This document shows, piece by piece, positions 25,226-35,450 of a DNA stretch of 64,000 nt. Both the position numbers and the translations under genes were made by a program. A model generated the notes under the pieces. The model saw only the letters and a list, made by a program, of their open reading frames with translations. It ran no database searches and was not told the origin of the DNA. This stretch comes from an uncultured Eubacteriales bacterium (lineage in GTDB: Bacteria > Bacillota > Clostridia > Peptostreptococcales > Anaerovoracaceae), in the NCBI GenBank assembly GCA_902795135.1, contig CADBJW010000005.1, positions 1 through 64,000 on the forward strand, in the 5' to 3' direction. How positions within the stretch are numbered: the first letter of the stretch is position 1; each line of letters begins with the position of its first letter.

Positions 25226-26605
25226 ATGGGTAAAAAGATCGAAGAATCAAAATGGAGGGACCTCCTTTACGAAATTGAACAAAATGTACCACCAGTAAGT
25301 TATCGGACATGGTTTTTGCCGCTGACTCCTCTCGAATATGATGAGAAGGCCAAAACCATTTCTTTTGCTTGCAGCGAAAGTTTTAAAATAGATGTCCTCA
25401 GGAAGCGGTATATTCCTGTCTTTGAAAAGTGCGTTGCAAAAGTCTTTGAAAAACCTATGAAGGTTATGCTTTTGGATAAATCAGCAGATGAAATCAAAGA
25501 AACACTGGCATCAAAATCCAAACCTTTTAATCCGGTTATAAACGATGATGATGATACCAATGATTTTAAGGAAGAATTCTATCTGAATCCTCGGCAAAAC
25601 TTTGAAAACTTCGTTGTTGGAGATAATAACAGCTATGCCCATGCTGTTTCTCTGGCCGTAGCAGAAAGTCCGGCAAAAGTTTATAATCCTCTTTTTCTTT
25701 ATGGAGGATCAGGACTGGGAAAAACACACTTGATGCATGCCATCGGTCACTATATATTGAAGCATAATCCTGACATGAAGGTTCTTTATGTATCTTCCGA
25801 GATGTTCACCAGTGAACTGCTGGATGCCATCCGAGATCAGAGTTCCGCAGAAAAAATCAATAAGTTCAAACAGAAATACAGAAGTGTTGATGTTTTGATG
25901 ATCGACGATATACAGTTCATCGAAGGAAAAGAAGCAACACAAAATGAATTTTTCTTTACCTTTAATACACTCTATGAATTAAACAAACAAATCGTTATCT
26001 CCAGTGACCGGCCGCCAAACAAATTGACGGATCTTGATGAAAGACTGAGATCAAGATTCGGATGGAGTATGGTTACGGATATCAAGCCTCCGGATTTTGA
26101 AACCAGAGTGGCGATTCTGATGAACAAAGCCGAGGATCAGCAGGTAACGATGGATGAAGATTTCATTGAGGCAATTGATCTTATCGCTGAAAAAATCAAA
26201 TTCAATATCAGAGACCTGGAAAGTGCCCTTAATAGAACCATCAGTTTATCAGCGCATAAAAACCAAAAGCCTACTGCGAAATTTGTCCGGGAAAATCTGA
26301 CGGATCTGTTTCCTGTAAAAGATATTGATATTACTTGCGAAACAGTGAAAAAGGCTGTCTGCAAGAAATTCAACATTAAAATCACAGACATTGAATCCAA
26401 AAAGAGAAAACGTGAATTTTCCTATCCAAGACAAATTGCCATGTATCTCTGCAGAGAATTGACCGATCTGTCCCTTCCTAAAATAGGGGATTCCTTTGGA
26501 AGAGACCATACCACAGTTCTTCATGCATGTGATAAGATAAGTAAGGAAATAAAAACAAACCAAAACCTGGCTGATGAAATAAGAGAGCTTAAAGAAACGA
26601 TATAA
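25226..26605 (+). CDS. dnaA: Chromosomal replication initiator DnaA
   Basis: Origin-binding AAA+ initiator, 459 residues. Domain I spans about 1-85. A short acidic linker (NDDDDTND) serves as domain II. Domain III has Walker A GGSGLGKT at 160-167 and Walker B MIDDIQF at about 225, with sensor regions behind. Domain IV carries the DnaA signature FGRDHTTVLHACDKI near the C-terminus. The ATG follows an AAGGAA site. DnaA boxes lie on both sides of the gene, a bipartite origin of the Bacillus type. Confidence 0.98.
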   Translation: MGKKIEESKWRDLLYEIEQNVPPVSYRTWFLPLTPLEYDEKAKTISFACSESFKIDVLRKRYIPVFEKCVAKVFEKPMKVMLLDKSADEIKETLASKSKPFNPVINDDDDTNDFKEEFYLNPRQNFENFVVGDNNSYAHAVSLAVAESPAKVYNPLFLYGGSGLGKTHLMHAIGHYILKHNPDMKVLYVSSEMFTSELLDAIRDQSSAEKINKFKQKYRSVDVLMIDDIQFIEGKEATQNEFFFTFNTLYELNKQIVISSDRPPNKLTDLDERLRSRFGWSMVTDIKPPDFETRVAILMNKAEDQQVTMDEDFIEAIDLIAEKIKFNIRDLESALNRTISLSAHKNQKPTAKFVRENLTDLFPVKDIDITCETVKKAVCKKFNIKITDIESKKRKREFSYPRQIAMYLCRELTDLSLPKIGDSFGRDHTTVLHACDKISKEIKTNQNLADEIRELKETI

Positions 26606-26760
26606 TTTAGTTATCAACATGGCGTGTTGATTTTTAAATACATTCTATCAACACATTTTAAATAATAACTTTTGTTGATATTTCAATTTGGAAGATAGTT
26701 ATCAACAGAATCAACAGGCCCTACTACTACTATTACTATATATATAAATAAATAATAAGG
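26606..26760. other. oriC: Second origin part: DnaA-box cluster and DNA unwinding element
   Basis: Boxes seen include TTATCAACA at 26611-26619 and 26699-26707, GAATCAACA at 26708-26716, CTATCAACA at 26645-26653, and reverse-strand variants at 26625-26633 and 26673-26681. After the last two tandem boxes come a short GGCCC patch and six CTA/TTA triplets (26721-26738), then pure A/T sequence up to the dnaN ribosome site. This is the layout of the basal unwinding system described in Bacillus subtilis (boxes, GC patch, DnaA-trios). Confidence 0.88.
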
Positions 26761-26770
26761 AGATCGAATT

Positions 26771-27886
26771 ATGAAATTCAGATGTTCACAGCAGGCTCTT
26801 TCAAAAGCACTGAACACAGTTTCAAAAGCTGTATCAAACAGAACAACTCTTCCTGTATTAAAAGGAATTTTGTTAAATGCTACTGTCGATGGGAAAATCA
26901 TCATCACAGCATCTGATTTGGAAATAAGCATTAAGAAGGAAATCGAAGCAACCGTTGAAGAAGAAGGATCTGCAGTCGTTGTATCGAAACTGTTTAGTGA
27001 CATTATCCGTAAACTTCCAAATGAAGAAATATTAATTGAAAAAGAAGATACGAATTCTGTAAAAATACAGACAAACTACTCAGAATTTGAAGTCGTTTGT
27101 CTTCCTGTTGAAGAATTTCCTAAAATTGGAGAACGAGAAGAAGGAAGTAAAAAAATCATCTTTGATAAAAACATTTTCAGAGATATGGTAAGAAAGACTT
27201 CCTTTGCTGCAAGCATTGATGAATCAAAGGGCGTCCTGACCGGACTTTACACAGAAATCAATGAAAACGATATTAATATGGTAGCCCTGGATGGATTCAG
27301 ACTCGCTCTTGTCAATGAAAAAATCACCAGTGAAGCAGCAAGCAGCTTCATTATTTCTTCCAAAGGCATGAATGAAATCAGTAAGATCGCTTCCGAAGAA
27401 GAGGACGAAAGTGATATTGAAATCTATCTTGGAGTCAAAAAGGCAGTCTTTATGATTGGCAAAACAGAAGTGATTCTGAGAATCATGGAAGGCGAATACA
27501 TTAAATACAGAGATATCATTCCTTCAGATCAACTTACCAGTGCGGTGGTAGGAAGAGATGTTTTCGTAGAAAGTATCGAACGGGCATCCCTGCTGGCAAA
27601 GGAAGGAAAAAATAATCTGATCAAAATGAGTATCAAAGAAGATATCATGACGATTACTTCCAGATCTGAAGAGGGTAACGTAAAAGAAGAAATTGCCATC
27701 GAAAAGAACGGCAACGATTTAGATATAGGATTTAATTCAAAATATGTCATCGATGTATTAAAGGCAATCGATGATGAAAAAATATGCCTGAATTTTAAGA
27801 CAGGAATTTCTCCATGTGTTGTGAAACCTGTAGAAGGAGATTCCTATGAATATCTGATTCTTCCTGTCCGGATTCCAACGATGTAA
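26771..27886 (+). CDS. dnaN: DNA polymerase III beta subunit (sliding clamp)
   Basis: Ring-shaped processivity factor of 371 residues, close to the usual 366-378. It begins MKFRCSQQALSKALNTVSKAV and contains NRTTLPVLKGILLNA. The C-terminal end is LILPVRIPTM, matching the clamp ending that forms the protein-binding pocket. An AAGGAG site precedes the ATG at the end of the unwinding element. Codon use is A/T-rich like dnaA and recF. Confidence 0.97.
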   Translation: MKFRCSQQALSKALNTVSKAVSNRTTLPVLKGILLNATVDGKIIITASDLEISIKKEIEATVEEEGSAVVVSKLFSDIIRKLPNEEILIEKEDTNSVKIQTNYSEFEVVCLPVEEFPKIGEREEGSKKIIFDKNIFRDMVRKTSFAASIDESKGVLTGLYTEINENDINMVALDGFRLALVNEKITSEAASSFIISSKGMNEISKIASEEEDESDIEIYLGVKKAVFMIGKTEVILRIMEGEYIKYRDIIPSDQLTSAVVGRDVFVESIERASLLAKEGKNNLIKMSIKEDIMTITSRSEEGNVKEEIAIEKNGNDLDIGFNSKYVIDVLKAIDDEKICLNFKTGISPCVVKPVEGDSYEYLILPVRIPTM

Positions 27887-27892
27887 ATCATT

Positions 27893-28984
27893 ATGTATAT
27901 AAAGGAAATCGAATTAAATAATTTCAGAAACTATCAAAAACAAAAAATATCCTTCAGTGATAAAGTCAATATTTTTATGGGAAATAACGCCCAGGGAAAG
28001 ACGAATCTATTGGAGGGTATTTATTTAAATGCTTTTGGAAAATCGTTCAAAAGCGTAAAGGATAAGGAATTGATTCGATTTGGAGAAGAATTTTGCAGAA
28101 TCAAAACGATTATTTGCAAAAACGGTGAAGAGGAAGTTGTTGAAATCGTCATTACAAAAGACGGAAGAAAGGGAATCAAAAGAGAAGGCGTTAAATTAAA
28201 GAAAGCTTCCGAGCTTTTGGAAGAATACTATATGATCGTATTTTCTCCGGAAGATATGAAAATTGTAAAAGAAGAACCGGAAAAAAGAAGGCGTTTTATA
28301 AACCGGGAATTAAGCCAGATAAGAAAAGGATACTTATCGGATCTGAATCATTACAGAAAAATATTAAAACAAAGAAACGCCTATCTCAAAGAGTACATGA
28401 TCGATGACGATGTTCTCGATGTCTGGGATTTAGAACTTGCAGAATATGGGAGCAAAATCATAAGTAAGAGAAAAGAGTTTATCGAATTGCTCGGTCCTGT
28501 TTGCAATGAGATCAATCAGAAAATCACAGGAGGAAAAGAACAACTGGAATTAAAGTATGAGCCGAATGTAGATTGTGATGATCACATTAATGAATATTTT
28601 TATGGATTATTAAAAGAAAAAAGGGAAGAAGATAAGAAAAACCGAACAACCGGCAGAGGACCCCATAAAGATGACATTAAAATATCGACGGATGGAGTGG
28701 ATATAAGAAAATTTGGATCCCAGGGACAGCAGAGAACGGCAGCTCTTTCCTTAAAGCTTTCTGAGATCGCGATCATAGAAAGTGAAACCGGTGAAAAACC
28801 AATTTTATTATTGGATGATGTTTTATCGGAGCTGGATAACGAACGGCAAAGATATTTGATCAACAGTCTTGGTGACAATCAATTATTTGTAACGACCACA
28901 GATTTGACGGAAGATGTATCGAGGAATCTTCCAAAAGGAAATATTTACAAAATCCGTAAGGGTGAGGTTGAAAATAATTTATAA
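27893..28984 (+). CDS. recF: DNA replication and repair protein RecF
   Basis: SMC-like ABC ATPase that helps load RecA at gaps. The 363 residues begin MYIKEIELNNFRNYQKQKI. The Walker A is GNNAQGKTNLLEGIY, the signature motif is FGSQGQQRTAALSLKLSE, and the Walker B is PILLLDDVLSELDNERQRYL. It starts 6 bp after dnaN without its own strong ribosome site. The small S4-domain gene (yaaA/rlbA) that often lies between dnaN and recF in Firmicutes is absent. Confidence 0.96.
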   Translation: MYIKEIELNNFRNYQKQKISFSDKVNIFMGNNAQGKTNLLEGIYLNAFGKSFKSVKDKELIRFGEEFCRIKTIICKNGEEEVVEIVITKDGRKGIKREGVKLKKASELLEEYYMIVFSPEDMKIVKEEPEKRRRFINRELSQIRKGYLSDLNHYRKILKQRNAYLKEYMIDDDVLDVWDLELAEYGSKIISKRKEFIELLGPVCNEINQKITGGKEQLELKYEPNVDCDDHINEYFYGLLKEKREEDKKNRTTGRGPHKDDIKISTDGVDIRKFGSQGQQRTAALSLKLSEIAIIESETGEKPILLLDDVLSELDNERQRYLINSLGDNQLFVTTTDLTEDVSRNLPKGNIYKIRKGEVENNL

Positions 28985-29000
28985 ATAAAAAAGCTAAAAT

Positions 29001-29043
29001 ACACGATTAGAACGTTTTTTTACGTGATAGTCGTGTTTTTTAT
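29001..29043 (+). terminator. Intrinsic terminator after recF
   Basis: ACACGA and TCGTGT flank a further pairing (AACG with CGTG region) and are followed by TTTTTTATT, 17 bp past the recF stop. It separates dnaA-dnaN-recF from the gyrase unit. Confidence 0.7.
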
Positions 29044-29060
29044 TAAAACAACACAAAATA

Positions 29061-29089
29061 TTGGAAAATCGACGATTTTATGCTACAAT
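29061..29089 (+). promoter_or_regulatory. Predicted gyrBA promoter
   Basis: TTGGAA (29061-29066) is followed by a 17-base spacer and TACAAT (29084-29089), about 40 bases upstream of the gyrB start. Confidence 0.65.
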
Positions 29090-29130
29090 ATGATGTGTTT
29101 GTGACCAAAAATACAGAAGGAGATTAAATA

Positions 29131-31035
29131 ATGGCAAAAAACGATAAAATACAACAGTATGATGCCGAACAAATCCAGGTTTTGGAAGGGTTAGAAGCCG
29201 TTCGAAAGAGACCTGGAATGTATATTGGGAGTACAGGATCTCCAGGATTACATCATTTAGTATATGAGATCGTAGATAACAGTGTGGATGAGGCTCTTGC
29301 CGGATTTTGCACGAATATTAAAGTAACAATCAACAAGGATAATTCTATAACCGTAGAAGATGACGGAAGAGGCATGCCTGTTGATGAACATCCTAAAATG
29401 AAACTTCCTGCTGTTGAAGTCATTCATACCGTACTTCACGCCGGTGGAAAATTTGGCGGCGGCGGATATAAGGTATCCGGAGGTCTTCACGGCGTTGGTG
29501 CATCGGTTGTAAACGCCCTTTCCACCAGAATGGAAGTCGAAGTAAGAAGAAATGGCAAAATTTACGCACAGGCTTATGAGCGCGGGAAAACGGTAACGCC
29601 GTTAGAAGAAAAAGGAAATACCAGAAAGACAGGATCCAAAACAACCTTCTGGCCGGATGCTGCCATCTTTGATGAAGTCGTATACGATTATGACATTCTT
29701 TCAAGAAGATTCCGTGAAATGGCTTTCTTGAATAAAGGTGTCAAAATCAGCGTCAAAGATGATCGATCCGGAAAAAGTGATGAATTTCATTATGAAGGCG
29801 GGATCAAGCAGTATGTGGAATACTTAAATCATTCCAAAACTGCGATCCATAAAGATATCATTTACTTCGAAGTCGCTGAAAGCAATCGTGAAGTAGAAAT
29901 CGCCGTTCAGTATACAGATAGTTATAGAGAAAATATTTATTCCTATGCGAACAATATCAAGACTACCGAAGGCGGCTTCCATCTTCAGGGATTCAAAGCA
30001 GCGCTGACCAGAACCATTAATGCTTACGCCAGAAAAAACAATTTCTTAAAGGAAAAAGACGATCCATTTGATGGCGACGATGTCAGAGAAGGTATTACGG
30101 CAGTTATTTCAGTGAAACTGACCGAACCACAGTTTGAAGGACAAACAAAAGCCAAGCTAGGAAATTCAGACATGAGAGGCTTCGTAGAAACTGCTACGGC
30201 AGATTATATGGCCGCCTTTTTAGAAGAAAATCCAAAGCAGGCTAAGATCATTATGGAAAAATGCCTGAGTGCAGCCCGGGCGAGACTGGCTGCCCAGAAG
30301 GCGAAAAAGTCTGTTCGTAAATCATTCTTAGAGGGCAATTCCATGCCGGGAAAACTGGCGGATTGTTCAGAAAAGAACCCGGAAATATCAGAAATATTCC
30401 TGGTCGAGGGTGATTCCGCAGGCGGCAGTGCCAAAGACGGCAGAGATAGAAAGCGTCAAGCGATTTTGCCTTTGCGTGGTAAAATCCTCAACGTTGAAAA
30501 AGCCAGAGAGGATAAAGCACTCAGTTCAGAAGAAATCAAAAATATGATTACTGCCTTCGGCTGCGGCATCGGTAAAGAATTCGATATAACAAAGCTGAGA
30601 TATCACAAGATCATTATCATGACCGATGCAGACGTTGACGGTGCTCACATCAGAACGCTTTTGCTTACCTTCTTCTATCGGTATATGACACCGCTCATAG
30701 AGAATGGATATGTGTATGCGGCGCAACCACCTCTTTTCCGCGTGAAAAAGGGCAAAGAAATCTACTATACTTACTCCGACAGAGAACAGGAAGAACTGCT
30801 CGCGAAACTCAAAGGCAGTAAGTATGAAATTCAGAGATATAAGGGACTTGGTGAAATGGATGCCGGTCAGCTTTGGGATACGACCATGGATTATAAAAAT
30901 CGGACTTTGATCCAAATCACAGTCGATGATGCAGAAGCTGCCGATGAAATCTTTACAACGCTTATGGGGGACAAAGTTCCGCCGCGTAAGAAGTTCATTG
31001 AGGACCATGCAGTTTATGCAACGCTTGACGTATAG
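29131..31035 (+). CDS. gyrB: DNA gyrase subunit B
   Basis: ATPase subunit of gyrase, 634 residues, the normal short Gram-positive length. The GHKL ATP site includes [13 protein letters not shown] and the [11 protein letters not shown] box, and the G-loop is [22 protein letters not shown]. The TOPRIM domain carries [32 protein letters not shown] and the [14 protein letters not shown] metal site. The C-terminus has [19 protein letters not shown]. An AAGGAG site precedes the ATG. It is 17 bp upstream of gyrA. Confidence 0.98.
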   Translation: MAKNDKIQQYDAEQIQVLEGLEAVRKRPGMYIGSTGSPGLHHLVYEIVDNSVDEALAGFCTNIKVTINKDNSITVEDDGRGMPVDEHPKMKLPAVEVIHTVLHAGGKFGGGGYKVSGGLHGVGASVVNALSTRMEVEVRRNGKIYAQAYERGKTVTPLEEKGNTRKTGSKTTFWPDAAIFDEVVYDYDILSRRFREMAFLNKGVKISVKDDRSGKSDEFHYEGGIKQYVEYLNHSKTAIHKDIIYFEVAESNREVEIAVQYTDSYRENIYSYANNIKTTEGGFHLQGFKAALTRTINAYARKNNFLKEKDDPFDGDDVREGITAVISVKLTEPQFEGQTKAKLGNSDMRGFVETATADYMAAFLEENPKQAKIIMEKCLSAARARLAAQKAKKSVRKSFLEGNSMPGKLADCSEKNPEISEIFLVEGDSAGGSAKDGRDRKRQAILPLRGKILNVEKAREDKALSSEEIKNMITAFGCGIGKEFDITKLRYHKIIIMTDADVDGAHIRTLLLTFFYRYMTPLIENGYVYAAQPPLFRVKKGKEIYYTYSDREQEELLAKLKGSKYEIQRYKGLGEMDAGQLWDTTMDYKNRTLIQITVDDAEAADEIFTTLMGDKVPPRKKFIEDHAVYATLDV

Positions 31036-31052
31036 GAAGGAGAAAGGAATAT

Positions 31053-33611
31053 ATGACAGCAAACCTGCTTGAAGATCAGAAAATGATCCAGCATGAAATA
31101 CATGACGAAATGAAAAACTCCTACATCGACTATGCGATGAGCGTCATCGTAGGAAGAGCCCTTCCAGATGTACGAGATGGACTCAAACCGGTTCACAGGA
31201 GAATTTTATACGGCATGAGCGGTCTCGGCGTTACGCCGGACAAACCACATAAAAAGTCAGCGCGTATCGTCGGTGAAGTTATGGGTAAATATCACCCTCA
31301 CGGAGACAGTTCCATCTACGATGCCATGGTAAAGCTGGCACAGCCTTTTGCAACCAGATATCCATTGGTAGACGGGCACGGAAACTTTGGTTCCATCGAT
31401 GGCGACGGCGCTGCAGCAATGCGTTATACGGAAGCACGAATGACGCCATTCGCACTGCAAATGCTCCGGGATATCGAAAAGAAAACGGTCGATTTTATTC
31501 CGAACTTTGACGAAGAAGAACAAGAACCGGTCGTACTTCCGTCCAGAGTACCAAACCTTCTGATTAACGGAAGCAATGGTATCGCCGTCGGCATGGCGAC
31601 ATCGATTCCTCCTCACAATTTAGGAGAAACCATCGATGCCTGCGTAAAAATGATCGACGATGAAGACTGCACCGTTGAAGACATTATCAAAATCATCAAA
31701 GGACCTGATTTCCCAACGGGAGCACAGATTCTCGGCAAGAAGGGCATTCAGGAAGCCTACCGGACAGGACAGGGAAAAGTACAGGTTCGTTCCGTTGCAG
31801 AAATCGAAGAGACAAAACGCGGAAAGTCCCAGATCGTCGTTACAGAAATCCCATACCAGGTCAACAAGGCTAGAATGCTGGAAAAAATCGGCGAACTGGT
31901 TCGGGATAAAAAAATCGAGGGCATTTCCGGATTGCGTGACGAGTCCAACCGGGAAGGAATCCGCATCGTTATTGAACTCAAAGCCAGCGCAAACCCACGG
32001 GTAACGCTGAACAAATTATACAAACATTCTCAGCTGCAGGAAAACTTCAGTTTGATTATGCTTGCCATCGTAGATGGCAGACCTAAAATCCTGAACATCT
32101 ATGAGATTTTAGAAGAATACCTGAAGCATCAAAAGGAAGTTGTAACCAGAAGAACACAGTTTGACCTTGAAAAAGCAGAAGCAAGGGCACACATCGTAGA
32201 AGGTCTGCGGATAGCCCTCGACAATATCGATGAGGTCATAAAGACCATTCGGGAAAGTTACAACAACGCCAAAGAAAAGCTGATGAAAAAATTCAAGCTT
32301 TCCGCCATACAGGCCCAGGCCATTCTCGATATGAGACTTGCCAGACTGCAGGGACTGGAACGTGAAAAGCTGGAAGAAGAATACGAAGAGCTTTGCAGAA
32401 AAATCGCATACTACAAAGAACTTCTCGCTGATGAAAAGAAACTCATGGGCGTCATCAAAGATGAAATGCTCGAAATCAAGAAAAAGTGGGGAGACAAGCG
32501 CAGAACAAAAATCATCGCCGACGAAGGGGAAATGGATGAAGAAGACCTGATTGAAGAAAAACAGGTTGCCATCACCCTGACACACCGCGGATACCTTAAG
32601 AGAATCCCAGCGGATACATACAAGACCCAAAAGCGGGGCGGCAAGGGCGTTACCGGACTTACGACCCGGGAAAATGATTTTGTTCGCCAGCTGATTCTCA
32701 CATCCACCCACGACGAGCTCATGTTCTTTACAAATAAGGGTAAAGTGCACAAGATCAAGGCTTACGAAATTCCGGAAGCAACCAGAACTGCAAAGGGCAC
32801 AAATGCCGCTAACTTCCTGAACATGACGAACATGGAAAACATCACGACGATCATTCCATTCCGCAACTTCCGGGATGACAAGTATCTCATTGCAGTTACA
32901 AAGAATGGTACGATCAAGAAGACGGCTATTTCACAGTTCGATACAAACAGGAAGACCGGTCTCATTGCCATCACCCTTAAGGACGGTGACGAGCTGGTCG
33001 GAATCCGCCAGACATCCGGAACGGATAATGTGATCATCATCACAAAGAATGGCAAATGCATTTGCTTCTCCGAAAAAGATGTAAGGCCAATGGGCAGAGT
33101 CGCCGGCGGAGTCAGAGCGATCAAGCTGGAAGCCGACGATGAAGTCGTTGCAATGCAGCTCGTTCAGCCGGGAGAAGAGTTGTTTGTTGTTACAAGCAAA
33201 GGCTTTGGTAAGAGAACGCCGGTCGAAGAATACAAAGTTCAGGCCAGAGGAGGAAAGGGCCTTCTGACTTACGACAAGAGCAAATTCAAGAAGACCGGAC
33301 ACCTTGTAGGTGCATGCATTGTCGATGATGAAGACGAAATTCTGCTGATCAATTCTCAGGGAACCGTGATCCGAATCGAGGCCAAGGGCGTTTCCAAACT
33401 TGGAAGAGCGACCCAGGGCGTCAAGATCATGAGAACCGGCGAGGATATTGAAATCATTTCCATGGCAAAGATGATTCGCGAAGAAGAACACGAAAAAGAT
33501 GCAATGCTTGCGCAGAAGCAAAAGGCCAGGAAAAAGGCAGAAGCCGAAAAGGAAAAAGAAAAAGAACAGGAAAAGTCGGACGATACAGAACAGATTAAAC
33601 TGGACGTATAA
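31053..33611 (+). CDS. gyrA: DNA gyrase subunit A
   Basis: DNA-cleaving subunit, 852 residues. The catalytic tyrosine is Tyr125 in [10 protein letters not shown]. The quinolone-determining region reads [10 protein letters not shown] at 81-90, with Ser86 and Asp90 at the positions equivalent to E. coli Ser83 and Asp87, so the classic quinolone-resistance changes are not present. The GyrA box for DNA wrapping is seen as [11 protein letters not shown]-terminal tail of Lys/Glu runs ([15 protein letters not shown]) ends the protein. It overlaps no neighbour and is followed closely by trpS. Confidence 0.98.
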   Translation: MTANLLEDQKMIQHEIHDEMKNSYIDYAMSVIVGRALPDVRDGLKPVHRRILYGMSGLGVTPDKPHKKSARIVGEVMGKYHPHGDSSIYDAMVKLAQPFATRYPLVDGHGNFGSIDGDGAAAMRYTEARMTPFALQMLRDIEKKTVDFIPNFDEEEQEPVVLPSRVPNLLINGSNGIAVGMATSIPPHNLGETIDACVKMIDDEDCTVEDIIKIIKGPDFPTGAQILGKKGIQEAYRTGQGKVQVRSVAEIEETKRGKSQIVVTEIPYQVNKARMLEKIGELVRDKKIEGISGLRDESNREGIRIVIELKASANPRVTLNKLYKHSQLQENFSLIMLAIVDGRPKILNIYEILEEYLKHQKEVVTRRTQFDLEKAEARAHIVEGLRIALDNIDEVIKTIRESYNNAKEKLMKKFKLSAIQAQAILDMRLARLQGLEREKLEEEYEELCRKIAYYKELLADEKKLMGVIKDEMLEIKKKWGDKRRTKIIADEGEMDEEDLIEEKQVAITLTHRGYLKRIPADTYKTQKRGGKGVTGLTTRENDFVRQLILTSTHDELMFFTNKGKVHKIKAYEIPEATRTAKGTNAANFLNMTNMENITTIIPFRNFRDDKYLIAVTKNGTIKKTAISQFDTNRKTGLIAITLKDGDELVGIRQTSGTDNVIIITKNGKCICFSEKDVRPMGRVAGGVRAIKLEADDEVVAMQLVQPGEELFVVTSKGFGKRTPVEEYKVQARGGKGLLTYDKSKFKKTGHLVGACIVDDEDEILLINSQGTVIRIEAKGVSKLGRATQGVKIMRTGEDIEIISMAKMIREEEHEKDAMLAQKQKARKKAEAEKEKEKEQEKSDDTEQIKLDV

Positions 33612-33632
33612 TTAAGAGTAGGAGAAAAAACA

Positions 33633-34613
33633 ATGAAACGTGTATTTTCAGGAGTACAGCCGACAGGAAATATCCATCTTGGAAATTATCTCGGAGCGCT
33701 CAAACAATTTGTGGAACTTCAAAACGATCACGAATGCATCTACTGCATCGTCGATGAACATGCGATCACCGTGCCGCAGGACCCAAAAGAACTTCGGAAG
33801 CACATTCTGGATGTAGCGGCCCTTTACATCGCCATCGGCATCGATCCAAAGAAGTCCATCATATTTGTACAATCTCAGGTAAGCGGTCACGCAGAACTGG
33901 GATGGGTGCTGTGCTGCAACTCCTATACCGGTGAACTGAGCAGAATGACACAATTCAAAGCGAAAAGCGGTGGCAAGGAATCCGTTGGAACAGGACTTCT
34001 CACCTATCCGGTGCTCATGGCTGCAGATATTCTCCTGTACGATACGGACGTCGTTCCTGTTGGAAACGATCAAAAACAGCACATCGAACTGACCAGAGAC
34101 ATTGCGATCCGGGTCAACAACAAGTACGGTAAAACCTTTGTCGTGCCGGATGGCAGATTCATGAAGGCCGGTGCCAGAATCATGGCACTGGATGATCCGG
34201 AAACGAAAATGAGCAAAAGCGCTGAGAATATTCACTCCCGCATTTCACTCCTTGATGAAGACAGCAAGATCAAAAAATCCATCATGAGAGCGACGACGGA
34301 CTCCGATGGTGAAATACGATTTGATCCAGTTAACAAGCCGGGCGTCAGCAATCTGCTCAATATCTACAGCGCCCTCACCGGGAAATCCGTGGACGAGATT
34401 CTGGCAGGACAGAACTGGAGAGGCTACGGCGACTTAAAGAAAGAACTGGTTGCAGTAACCCAGGAAGCGCTGGCTCCGATCAAACAGAATTATGAAGAGA
34501 TCCGGGAATCCGAAGAACTGATCCGGATCCTGAAGGATGGGGCAGAGCGGGCAAACGCCATTGCAGAGCCGGTCATGAAGAGAGTCCGGGATAAGTTCGG
34601 ACTGGGACTGTAA
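33633..34613 (+). CDS. trpS: Tryptophanyl-tRNA synthetase
   Basis: Class I synthetase charging tRNA-Trp, 326 residues, the usual bacterial length. It opens with VFSGVQPTGNIHLGNYLGAL, in which GNIHLGN is the HIGH-type motif. The KMSKS loop is seen as TKMSKSAENIHSRI. The Trp-binding motif region IYCIVDEHAIT is present. It lies 21 bp after gyrA with its own AGGAG site and probably shares the gyrase transcript. No T-box leader is present. Confidence 0.96.
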   Translation: MKRVFSGVQPTGNIHLGNYLGALKQFVELQNDHECIYCIVDEHAITVPQDPKELRKHILDVAALYIAIGIDPKKSIIFVQSQVSGHAELGWVLCCNSYTGELSRMTQFKAKSGGKESVGTGLLTYPVLMAADILLYDTDVVPVGNDQKQHIELTRDIAIRVNNKYGKTFVVPDGRFMKAGARIMALDDPETKMSKSAENIHSRISLLDEDSKIKKSIMRATTDSDGEIRFDPVNKPGVSNLLNIYSALTGKSVDEILAGQNWRGYGDLKKELVAVTQEALAPIKQNYEEIRESEELIRILKDGAERANAIAEPVMKRVRDKFGLGL

Positions 34614-34658
34614 CAAAAGCCGATGCTGTAGCAAAAGCCGATTAAGATCCAAAATAAA

Positions 34659-34688
34659 AAACCGTTGCATGATTTCATACAACGGTTT
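34659..34688. terminator. Bidirectional terminator between trpS and the acyltransferase gene
   Basis: AAACCGTTG and CAACGGTTT pair around a 12-base loop, with A-rich and T-rich flanks on the two sides that serve both converging genes. Confidence 0.8.
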
Positions 34689-34691
34689 TAT

Positions 34692-35438
34692 TTATTTGCT
34701 TTCCTGGCTGACGAGCTGCTGCACGCCGTCTTTGATGATTTTTTCCACCTTGTCGATCAGAACTTTTTCCTCCTGACGTGAGATGCCGGCCGTTTCAATT
34801 GGCTCGTGAACGATCACATCGATGCGCGCGCCTCTGGCGACGCCGGTCTCCTCAAACATGTGATAGGTCCCGTTGATGGAAATGGGAATGAGGGGAACAC
34901 CGGGTTTCGTGGCCAGTTTGATCGCCCCACGCATGAAGGGACCCATTTCAGGGCCTCTGCTCCTCGTGCCTTCGGGACAAATAACGAGGGAAAAGCCGTC
35001 CTTAATGAATTCAATGCCCTCGCTGATGGCCTTCAGCGCCTCCCGGGGATCCTCGTTCTCAATATAAACGCTGCGGATGCGCGGCATCCATTCGCCGATC
35101 AGCGGAGCTTTTGCCAGATACTTCTTGGCGATAAACCCAATCTGAAACTTAGTGAAGACCGCAAAACAAACCGGAATATCCGCATATCCCTGATGGTTGG
35201 ACATGATGACCACCGGACCATGATCGGGGATGTTTTCCTTTCCCTGAACATGAAGCTCACAGCCAAACTGGTCCATGACCATTTGACCGAAGGTGGACGT
35301 TGAATCCAGAATCCACTTCCGCTCTTCTTCGAAATCCCCGGCCGCCCGCGCCCGGTCGATTTTCTTTTTGTTTTTGTTAAAGAATTTGACATCCCTGAGA
35401 AGCTTGAACGCAGCAGGAATGTTCGCAAATACTTTCAT
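34692..35438 (-). CDS. 1-acyl-sn-glycerol-3-phosphate acyltransferase (PlsC family)
   Basis: Acylates lysophosphatidic acid, or a related lysolipid, at the membrane. The 248-residue protein has the catalytic HX4D motif in MSNHQGYADIPV, a GFIAKKYLAKAPLIGEWM motif II segment, the CPEGTRSRG phosphate-binding motif and the VPLIPISINGTY motif IV. A hydrophilic N-terminal part of about 45 residues precedes the domain. It heads leftward from a three-gene minus-strand group that interrupts the otherwise rightward arm, and lies 12 bp after the DUF2148 gene. Confidence 0.87.
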   Translation of the reverse strand: MKVFANIPAAFKLLRDVKFFNKNKKKIDRARAAGDFEEERKWILDSTSTFGQMVMDQFGCELHVQGKENIPDHGPVVIMSNHQGYADIPVCFAVFTKFQIGFIAKKYLAKAPLIGEWMPRIRSVYIENEDPREALKAISEGIEFIKDGFSLVICPEGTRSRGPEMGPFMRGAIKLATKPGVPLIPISINGTYHMFEETGVARGARIDVIVHEPIETAGISRQEEKVLIDKVEKIIKDGVQQLVSQESK

Positions 35439-35450
35439 GTTGGTTCTCCC

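Noticed and set aside
31014-33611. Long open frames on the strand opposite gyrB and gyrA
   Set aside because: They are mirror readings of highly conserved gyrase genes and have no recognisable product or start signal.
34612-34645. Short direct repeat (CAAAAGCCGAT twice) after trpS
   Set aside because: Only two copies of 11 bases spanning the stop codon region; probably a small slippage duplication.
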